Shown here: positions 1 through 5,734 of the stretch, piece after piece
Numbering within the stretch: position 1 is the first letter of the stretch
Layout of the letters: each line of letters begins with the position of its first letter
Source of the DNA: Leptospira sp.
GTDB lineage: Bacteria; Spirochaetota; Leptospiria; Leptospirales; Leptospiraceae
Length of the DNA: 5,734 nt
Direction: 5' to 3'
Assembly: GCA_021413405.1 (NCBI GenBank)
Contig: JAIOQL010000550.1
Span: forward strand, 1 to 5,734
The notes under the pieces: generated by a model
Told to the model about the DNA's origin: nothing
What the model saw: the letters and a program-made list of their open reading frames with translations, nothing else
Databases searched by the model: none
Made by a program: the position numbers and the translations under genes

Positions 1-2835
1 TACAAAGGAAGTAATGATTTACCGGTCGAAAAAGATATAAACGATGATTTGAAATTCCGGTTTGAAAAATCAGGATTCCTGGTGACAGGATCAGATGAAC
101 CGGATAGGAAAGAACGAATCCGCACCGCCAAAGACCAGGAAGCGCTATATTACTTTGAAGGTTTTTATAAATCGTCCGCAGATAAAAATTCCCTGACTAT
201 TTACGGCCAGCTGTATAACCCGGAAACAGGATTTCTCGTGGATAGTATACAATATTCCAGTGAAGTTTCTGAATCTCTCGGTGCTGAAATGAGAAGTCTT
301 CAGGATAAATACAGGGAACCAAAAAAATCAGTGATCACAAAATTCTCTGATCTTGCAATTCTTTCTGTCACAACAAATCCAAGGCGAACTGAAATCAGGG
401 AGAATATTTATGACAATCTTTTGAGCCTGCCAATCGGGAAAGATTTTAAATTTCCGGTTGCAACTGAAGATTCCGCAAAAATTTCGGCTGAGATTTTCAA
501 ATCTCTTGGCGACACCGAAGTCGTCACTGCATCACGTAAAAGTCAGAAAATATCAGAAGCGCCCGCAAAAGTAATTGCAATTAATTCTGAAACAATCCAT
601 AACCGCGGATACCGGACATTGACTGAACTACTGAAAGATGTCCCCGGTTTTGATTTCAATTCATTCAACGACTCAGGAGAATATCCAACCGATCTGTTGC
701 TCCGGGGGATCGGAGATGTTGGCCAGACACAAATCCTCATTATGGAAAATGGGATAATTCAGAATGACATAGGCAACGGCTGGCTCCGCCAGGTCGGATT
801 TGAAAACACTCTTATAGATGTGGAGCGGGTGGAGATCATTCTTGGTCCAGGATCTGCTCTTTATGGAGCGAACGCTTATGCCGGGTTGATAAATGTGATC
901 ACAAAAAAAGGAACTCAATTTTTCACCGGCAAAAAACAAAGCGGATTCGCTACTGAAACAAGAATGATGGGTGGATCAAACAATACAAAAATGCCTGAAA
1001 CTCTTTCTACTTACAGCTTTGAATCTGGAGTTACACTCCAGCTGGCAGCCAGATATTATCAGACGTCAGGGGACGGTGGAGCGAACCGTCCCGATCCTGG
1101 AAATTATTTTCACAACAACAGGGAGCCGGACAAAGTCACAACAAGAGAATATGGAACCATAAACAACGACAGGCTTCCGGGTAAAGTACGCAAACCTCGA
1201 CCGGATGGATTCAATGATTCCGCAAAGGACATTTTTCTTCGTGGCCGAATGTTCTATAAAAATTTTACCCTGGGGTTCAATTACTGGGATCAAAAAGAAG
1301 GATTGGGGAGTTACGTTCCCGGTTATGAATATTTTGCTAATACAAAAAATATCCCGTATCAGAAACATCATCAGGGTTATTTTTTATATACGTCATACGA
1401 CATGGAGATAACTAAAAATTTCACGAGTATGACCAAGGTTTACATACGCAACACAAGTATTCTGCCGGATACAGGATTTGAATATACATACCGGTATCAA
1501 AGTGTTGATAATGCATTTATTGGTTCGAGACAGGTTCCACCCGTTGCAGATAAAGAAAAACAATATCACGGGCAAAGTTATCTCACCGGTATCCAGCAGC
1601 AGTTCAATCAGAGAATTGCAAACGGGAATGAACTCGTTTACGGATTGCAGATTGATAAAACGCAAAGAACTTCTTCCAGCGACAATGGTGGTGGAGTTTC
1701 CCTCGGAAAAAGACAAAGCACAAATTCAAACGTGATAGTGAGCCGATGGGAAGATCAGACTTCCGGGGCGGCAACTGTTTTCTATTCGACGAACGCTGCG
1801 TTTTATATCCAGGATGAGCAAAAATTCCTTGGAAACAAATATGGATTCACCGCAGGAGTCCGTCATGATACCGACACGGATTATGGAAACGTCTGGGCAC
1901 CCAGAACCGGTTTAGTCGGAAATCCCTTTGAAAAAATAAATTTCAAACTTTTATACGGTGAGGCCTATAAAGCACCGACCGTATTTCAAATCTATGATGA
2001 ATTTCGCGGAAATCTTTCTCTGCAACCGCAAAAAATCAGAACATCCGAAGTAGAAGTTACCTATTCGCCGAAACAATCCATAACTTTTAAGGGGGGATAT
2101 TTCATCAGCCAGCTGGAGAATCTGATCGCGGAAGCTCCAAATCCAAGCGATGGTAAGTATGTCATTGGAGCAGCAGGACAACATGCAACGTATTTTCAGA
2201 ACTTTAAACCAACTCATATATTCGGAACAATCATCGAGATCGATGCGAATATTCTTCGTGATTTAAATTTTTACGTGAACTATACTTTCACAGAAGGAAG
2301 GGACAGGAAGACTCCGTATGATTTTACTGCAAATCAGTCCGGAGTTCTCACAAACGTAACTACCGTTACGAGTGGAAAGGAACTGGATAATATCGCTGCA
2401 AAAAAATTAAACGCGGGAATCAATTACTTCCTTTTGAATAAACTCAACATTAATCTCCGGATGAACTGGACGGGGAAAAGAAAAGCACCATCAACAAACA
2501 CGTACTATAATCCATATGACTATAATTTTACCGGATCCAAAAATGGATATCCTTATGTAACGGAAGGAACACCGGACGGTTACCTTTCGGGTTATACAAT
2601 TTATAATCTAACGCTGACATTGAAAAATTTTTTTGGATTTGCAAACATAGAACCTCAACTAATGGTTTTGAATCTCCTTAATACCAGCTATGTAGGGATG
2701 GGAAGACAGTCAGGAAATGCACAAAGACCTGTTGATTCAATTCAGCCAACTATACAAAATCCGAACGGTTTCGTTTCCCCTTATCACCCCCAACCGGGTA
2801 GAGAAATCTACTTCCAACTGACATACAGGTATTGA
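1..2835 (+). CDS. TonB-dependent outer-membrane receptor with long N-terminal extension (5' partial)
   Basis: This is an energised outer-membrane importer: a TonB-coupled beta-barrel with an internal plug, taking up a scarce ligand such as a siderophore, haem or cobalamin. The frame is open from base 1. The TTG at 49 has no ribosome site and no signal peptide follows it, so the true start lies upstream; 944 codons are visible. Codons 171-177 (DTEVVTA) closely match the BtuB/FepA TonB box. The plug covers about 171-304, with RGYRTLTELLKDVPGF, LLLRGIG and GPGSALYGANAYAGLINVIT. The barrel covers about 305-944, with the family motif YGEAYKAPTVFQIYDEFRGN near 652 and a final tyrosine typical of outer-membrane barrels. 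Codons 1-170 are an extra domain; YYFEGFY (50-56) and LTIYGQLYNPETG (65-77) vaguely resemble the TolB-N/CsgG/FlgO fold. The haem-receptor FRAP/NPNL signature is degenerate (YKAP, GNLSL), so the ligand is unknown. It lies 2 nt before the next gene. Confidence 0.95.
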   Translation, partial: YKGSNDLPVEKDINDDLKFRFEKSGFLVTGSDEPDRKERIRTAKDQEALYYFEGFYKSSADKNSLTIYGQLYNPETGFLVDSIQYSSEVSESLGAEMRSLQDKYREPKKSVITKFSDLAILSVTTNPRRTEIRENIYDNLLSLPIGKDFKFPVATEDSAKISAEIFKSLGDTEVVTASRKSQKISEAPAKVIAINSETIHNRGYRTLTELLKDVPGFDFNSFNDSGEYPTDLLLRGIGDVGQTQILIMENGIIQNDIGNGWLRQVGFENTLIDVERVEIILGPGSALYGANAYAGLINVITKKGTQFFTGKKQSGFATETRMMGGSNNTKMPETLSTYSFESGVTLQLAARYYQTSGDGGANRPDPGNYFHNNREPDKVTTREYGTINNDRLPGKVRKPRPDGFNDSAKDIFLRGRMFYKNFTLGFNYWDQKEGLGSYVPGYEYFANTKNIPYQKHHQGYFLYTSYDMEITKNFTSMTKVYIRNTSILPDTGFEYTYRYQSVDNAFIGSRQVPPVADKEKQYHGQSYLTGIQQQFNQRIANGNELVYGLQIDKTQRTSSSDNGGGVSLGKRQSTNSNVIVSRWEDQTSGAATVFYSTNAAFYIQDEQKFLGNKYGFTAGVRHDTDTDYGNVWAPRTGLVGNPFEKINFKLLYGEAYKAPTVFQIYDEFRGNLSLQPQKIRTSEVEVTYSPKQSITFKGGYFISQLENLIAEAPNPSDGKYVIGAAGQHATYFQNFKPTHIFGTIIEIDANILRDLNFYVNYTFTEGRDRKTPYDFTANQSGVLTNVTTVTSGKELDNIAAKKLNAGINYFLLNKLNINLRMNWTGKRKAPSTNTYYNPYDYNFTGSKNGYPYVTEGTPDGYLSGYTIYNLTLTLKNFFGFANIEPQLMVLNLLNTSYVGMGRQSGNAQRPVDSIQPTIQNPNGFVSPYHPQPGREIYFQLTYRY
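511..531 (+). other. TonB box of the receptor
   Basis: These seven codons encode DTEVVTA, followed by SRKSQ. They match the TonB-box pattern of known receptors (BtuB DTLVVTA, FepA DTIVVTA), the segment that pairs with the periplasmic TonB C-terminal domain. The plug starts directly after it, as expected. Its position marks everything upstream in this reading frame as an additional periplasmic N-terminal domain rather than part of the plug. Confidence 0.75.
2827..2830 (+). promoter_or_regulatory. Probable ribosome binding site deciding the GTG start of the second gene
   Basis: AGGT, inside the last codons of the receptor gene, sits 7 nt before GTG at 2838. That is a normal Shine-Dalgarno spacing for GTG but far too close (1 nt) for the TTG at 2832 that overlaps the receptor stop codon. 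An ATG at 2868 has no comparable motif upstream. This favours GTG 2838 as the start and implies translational coupling to the receptor. The motif is short, so the call is moderate. Confidence 0.45.
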
Positions 2836-2837
2836 GT

Positions 2838-4436
2838 GTGAAAAAAAACAGAATAGATTTTATCCGGATGCCTGTCAAAATTACAATTCTCATCTCAATT
2901 GTATTTATACATCTTTCCGGCTCAGGTCTGGTTGCGGAGCCGGAAATAGACGTGCTTCTGTCCTCGAACACCAGTATTTATATAACGACCCTGCACAACC
3001 TGCAATCTACCATCAGGGCAAAGCTACGATTGCATTTTTTTGATACGTTAAGCGACAATGATAAATTGGATTATTTTTCGGCTATCGAAAGAAAAAATGA
3101 ACCTTTTATCCTGACCCTCGGTTTTCCTGCAACTAAATCGGCAATGGAAAACCTGACAAAAACAAAAATTGTGTTCTCTCTTGTGAGTTCACCGAAAACA
3201 CTTCTATCCGGTGAGGAAAAAAACAGTTGTGGTGTAAATACTGATGTTCCGATTTCCGAGTTTTTCCATACAGTGAAGGATCTCAAGCCTTCAGTAAAAA
3301 AGATTTTTGCATTCTATTCCAGTCCGCAGGGGGAGCATACGGCAAAGGAAGGCTACTACCAGGACTCCTATTTCGGAATAGATTACAATGCCATTGCGAT
3401 TACGGACAAAAATGAATTCAGGAATGCTCTTTCAAATCTGAAAGGAAGAGCAGATGCCTTCTACCTGGTTCCTGATCCGTTATTCACACAGGAAAACTTT
3501 GATTATCTTTCAAAATTTTGCCAGGAGAACAATATTATTCTAATGACCCCCGTTCCGGTTCTTGCAAAAGTTGGAGCAACATTCAGCATTACTCCCTTCT
3601 ATGCCCGGGTCGGGATGCTTCTGGGGGAATTATCAAACGAAATTATTTCGGGAAAACAATGTTCGCAAACAATTATTCCATCCCGCGAATATTCTCTTTT
3701 TATCAACCGGGAATATTCAGAAAAATCCGGGTTAAAAATTCCGGATCATATCAGGAGAAGAGCAGATAGCAGTAAAATTCTTATCGAGGCAATCAGCTTT
3801 TTTGAAAAAGAAAATTATGAAATAAGCCGGATCCTGCTGAGGAAAATTCTGGAAGAAGATTCCGGAAATAAGACTGCGATTTTATATAGAGATCTCATTA
3901 ATAACAAATTAAGTGGAGATAAAATCAGAAAATTCCTCATCGAAGGAAAAAACTTTTTAATCGAAAAGAATTTTCAGAAAGCCCGCGAATCCTATCGGAG
4001 AGCCCTCGATTTAAATCCGGATATTGAAGAAGCAAAGGCCGGCTTCCGGGATGCATCATTTGCTGAAAGTGAAGAAAAGAGAAAAATGGCGAACACCAGG
4101 GAACAGAACGGAGATAGTTTCTCCGCACTGAACCTTTATTCCGAGGCTCTGCGGTTATCGGATGGGAACGAAAAAGCAAGGGCGGAGCTGACAAATCTGC
4201 GAAGAAAGGAGATGAAAAATATTCCGGGCTACAGGGAGGAAGGAAGCATCGAATATGGAAAAAGAAACTACGGAAAAGCAGAGGAGATCTTTAAAAACAT
4301 ACTCCTGATTGATGCACAGGATAAATATGCAAAGGAATATGTAGTTCTATCGAATACAAAAAAACTTGCAATGGAGAAATTTTTATTCTGTATACGGACC
4401 AAGGACAGGAATTGTTCACTCCTCTGGAAAAAATAG
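2838..4436 (+). CDS. Exported ABC_sub_bind (TrpX-like) substrate-binding protein fused to TPR-like repeats
   Basis: This is a 532-residue periplasmic protein. Residues 1-33 form a signal peptide: K2, K3, R5, R10 and K14, then the hydrophobic stretch ITILISIVFIHL, with likely cleavage near LVA/EP. Residues about 36-310 look like the ABC_sub_bind domain, which binds small ligands such as amino acids. Visible signs are KIVFSLVSSP (110-119), DLKPSVKKIFAFYSSP, ADAFYLVPDP, and the family's closing pattern FINREYSEKSGLKIP...RRRAD (288-310), equivalent to the usual vN..tA..LGL.iP....RAD. Residues about 313-499 hold about four TPR-like units; the clearest is FLIEKNFQKARESYRRALDL near 370-390, with others near 313-346, 415-448 and 464-499. 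Ordinary members of the family end at about 310-330 residues and sit beside a permease and an ATPase; neither is visible here. The start is GTG 2838; TTG 2832 and ATG 2868 (residue 11) are alternatives. A binding or scaffolding role rather than classical transport is inferred. Confidence 0.88.
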   Translation: MKKNRIDFIRMPVKITILISIVFIHLSGSGLVAEPEIDVLLSSNTSIYITTLHNLQSTIRAKLRLHFFDTLSDNDKLDYFSAIERKNEPFILTLGFPATKSAMENLTKTKIVFSLVSSPKTLLSGEEKNSCGVNTDVPISEFFHTVKDLKPSVKKIFAFYSSPQGEHTAKEGYYQDSYFGIDYNAIAITDKNEFRNALSNLKGRADAFYLVPDPLFTQENFDYLSKFCQENNIILMTPVPVLAKVGATFSITPFYARVGMLLGELSNEIISGKQCSQTIIPSREYSLFINREYSEKSGLKIPDHIRRRADSSKILIEAISFFEKENYEISRILLRKILEEDSGNKTAILYRDLINNKLSGDKIRKFLIEGKNFLIEKNFQKARESYRRALDLNPDIEEAKAGFRDASFAESEEKRKMANTREQNGDSFSALNLYSEALRLSDGNEKARAELTNLRRKEMKNIPGYREEGSIEYGKRNYGKAEEIFKNILLIDAQDKYAKEYVVLSNTKKLAMEKFLFCIRTKDRNCSLLWKK

Positions 4437-4437
4437 T

Positions 4438-5734
4438 ATGATCTCTGCAACCTCGAAAAAGCACTTCGTCAGTATAAAAGTTAAACTCGTAATTTCTATT
4501 GGAAGCATTGTGATTGTTGCGATTTCCCTTGTGTCCTATATTTTTCTCTACTATACAAAACAGCTTTTGCAGGCAAAAACCCTTGAAGTGTGCAGAAACT
4601 TTGCATCAAACATTGCAAACATTGCAAGGGAGGATCTGCTTATTGACTCAACTTATGATGCTACCAGAACTATTATAGATAAAACAGTAAAAGCTGGTGT
4701 TGAAGGACTCAATGATGTTTACGTAATAAATGTTTTTGGAAAATATGTTGTCAATTTTTCAGAAACCAAGACCGGAAAAGTGGCTCCAGAGAAAGATATC
4801 CGCTATATCCAGAGCATTACCGACATTGATCTTGTAGAAATTGATTCGGAGGGCGGCGAAAAAAATGTATTAAAAATATCGTATCCTCTTTTTATCCAGC
4901 ATGGCGCAGAGAATCTGAAAATCGGTGCGGCGATTTTTGAATATGACAAAGATAAAATTTATACTCCTGTATATGATATGCAGAAGAGAATGTTTTTCAT
5001 TGGAGGCACATTTCTCGTTTTTACGCTACTTATTACACTTTATATATCTATACGCACAACAGATCCGATTTTGCGATTGAATGAAGGTGTGCAAATCATT
5101 GCATCCGGTGACCTCGATCATAAAATAGAAGTGATGAGCTTCGATGAAATCGGAGAGCTTTCAGAAAGATTCAATGAAATGACCGCCCGCATTAAAAGTT
5201 ATACCACCAACCTGCAGGGCCTTGTAGACGAGAGAACAAAGGAATTGAATTCTACACTGGAAATTATCCGTCATGATCTTCATATCGCTCACAAAATTCA
5301 GCAGAATATTCTTCCGAAATCAATAAAAATTCAGGGTTTGCAAATCAGCACAAAATATCTTCCCATGACCGAAGTAGGAGGAGATATTTTCAATGTTCAG
5401 GAAATCAAACCCGGTCACATCCGAATATTCATTGCAGATGCAACAGGTCACGGGGTGCAGGCGGCAATGGTTACTTTTGCAATCAAAAGTGAATATGAAA
5501 ATCTGAGTTCTCAGCTATCCGATCCTGCGGAAGTATTGACAAGGCTAAATAATCAATTCATCCAAAGATATGGTTCCCTACAGACATATTTTTCCTGCTT
5601 CCTGATGGATATAAAAATCGAAGCCAAAAAATTATCCTTCTCATCAGCAGGTCATCCTGATCAGGTTCTGCTCCGGAAGAAAAAAATAGAGCTGCTTTCA
5701 AGAACCGGGAGATTAATAGGGGTGAAGGAAGATA
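4438..5734 (+). CDS. Membrane sensor with Cache-like domain, HAMP and SpoIIE/RsbU-type PP2C phosphatase (3' partial)
   Basis: 432 codons are visible and the frame is still open at the window end. Order: a short cytoplasmic N-terminus; a membrane span at about 17-39; an extracytoplasmic region of about 145 residues (40-184), whose end, LKISYPLFIQ...LKIGAAIFEYDKDKI, resembles single Cache sensor domains; a second span at about 185-205; HAMP at about 205-255, with P210 and FDEIGELSERFNEM; a signalling helix at about 256-293 ending in the family linker IAHKIQQNILP; then the SpoIIE-type PP2C domain. Its metal-binding signatures are GGD (D316) and ADATGHG (D334); the later AGHP (404-407) and GRLIGV (424-429) motifs are present. 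Perhaps 60-80 residues, including the last metal ligands, lie beyond the edge. Such proteins dephosphorylate phosphoserine/phosphothreonine on anti-anti-sigma-type (STAS) proteins. ATG 4438 lies 1 nt after the preceding stop; GGA at 4426-4428 is a weak ribosome site. The substrate is unknown. Confidence 0.93.
   Translation, partial: MISATSKKHFVSIKVKLVISIGSIVIVAISLVSYIFLYYTKQLLQAKTLEVCRNFASNIANIAREDLLIDSTYDATRTIIDKTVKAGVEGLNDVYVINVFGKYVVNFSETKTGKVAPEKDIRYIQSITDIDLVEIDSEGGEKNVLKISYPLFIQHGAENLKIGAAIFEYDKDKIYTPVYDMQKRMFFIGGTFLVFTLLITLYISIRTTDPILRLNEGVQIIASGDLDHKIEVMSFDEIGELSERFNEMTARIKSYTTNLQGLVDERTKELNSTLEIIRHDLHIAHKIQQNILPKSIKIQGLQISTKYLPMTEVGGDIFNVQEIKPGHIRIFIADATGHGVQAAMVTFAIKSEYENLSSQLSDPAEVLTRLNNQFIQRYGSLQTYFSCFLMDIKIEAKKLSFSSAGHPDQVLLRKKKIELLSRTGRLIGVKED

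Noticed and set aside
49..51. TTG as the start codon of the receptor gene
   Set aside because: The same frame is open through base 1, no Shine-Dalgarno motif precedes it, and no signal peptide follows. It is an internal leucine codon of a gene that starts upstream.
1025..1041. Seven-base inverted repeat CTGGAGT/ACTCCAG with a 3-nt loop
   Set aside because: It lies in the middle of the receptor barrel, with no T-tract and no gene end nearby. It is explained by the codons for SGVTLQ.
1393..1716. Reverse-strand open frame of 107 codons, and other shorter frames inside the receptor gene
   Set aside because: These lie wholly within a well-supported receptor coding frame, have no recognisable domain, and look like antisense or out-of-frame shadows.
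2355..2370. Six-base inverted repeat CGTAAC/GTTACG with a 4-nt loop
   Set aside because: It is short, inside coding sequence, does not extend further, and has no second copy as an operator would be expected to have.
3937..4194. Reverse-strand open frame opposite the TPR region
   Set aside because: It is antisense to a clear TPR-encoding sequence. Its composition, rich in Ser, Leu, Arg and Pro, is what complementing these codons gives.
4426..4440. Possible promoter or terminator between the second and third genes
   Set aside because: There is only one base between stop and start, with no hairpin, T-run or convincing -10/-35 pair. Co-transcription is the simpler reading.
4609..4626. Perfect tandem 9-base repeat AACATTGCA
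   Set aside because: Only two units are present. They encode NIANIA in an amphipathic helix after the first membrane span, and there is no sign of a longer array.

Overview
The window holds three consecutive genes on the + strand with almost no DNA between them. It is essentially all coding, and both outer genes are cut by the window edges. Base composition is moderately AT-rich. The phosphatase style (GGD...ADATGHGVQAAM behind a HAMP), the SpoIIE-type signalling gene next to a TonB receptor, and the aromatic-ended outer-membrane barrel suggest a diderm bacterium, most likely a spirochaete of the Leptospira group. That assignment is inferred from protein style only; no rRNA or other marker is present.

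Layout: (1) 1-2835 is a TonB-dependent outer-membrane receptor whose reading frame is already open at base 1. It has a recognisable TonB box (DTEVVTA), a plug and a full barrel ending in an aromatic residue. It also carries at least 170 residues of unusual N-terminal extension in front of the TonB box. (2) 2838-4436 is an exported protein that joins an ABC_sub_bind (TrpX-like) periplasmic substrate-binding domain to about four TPR-like repeats. (3) 4438 to the window end is an inner-membrane protein with two membrane spans, an extracytoplasmic Cache-like sensor region, a HAMP domain, a signalling helix and a SpoIIE/RsbU-type PP2C phosphatase domain that runs off the right edge. Gaps are 2 nt and 1 nt, so the three are probably translated from one transcript.

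Taken together, the genes encode an outer-membrane receptor, a periplasmic ligand-binding/scaffold protein and an inner-membrane sensor phosphatase. No ABC permease, ATPase, FecR-type anti-sigma factor or sigma factor is visible. A reasonable hypothesis is a trans-envelope sensing cassette in which ligand uptake or occupancy is reported to a cytoplasmic partner-switching phosphatase. This is inferred from gene order and domains and is not demonstrated by the sequence. No RNA genes, mobile elements, CRISPR arrays, terminators or convincing promoters were found, and no non-coding stretch is longer than a few bases.
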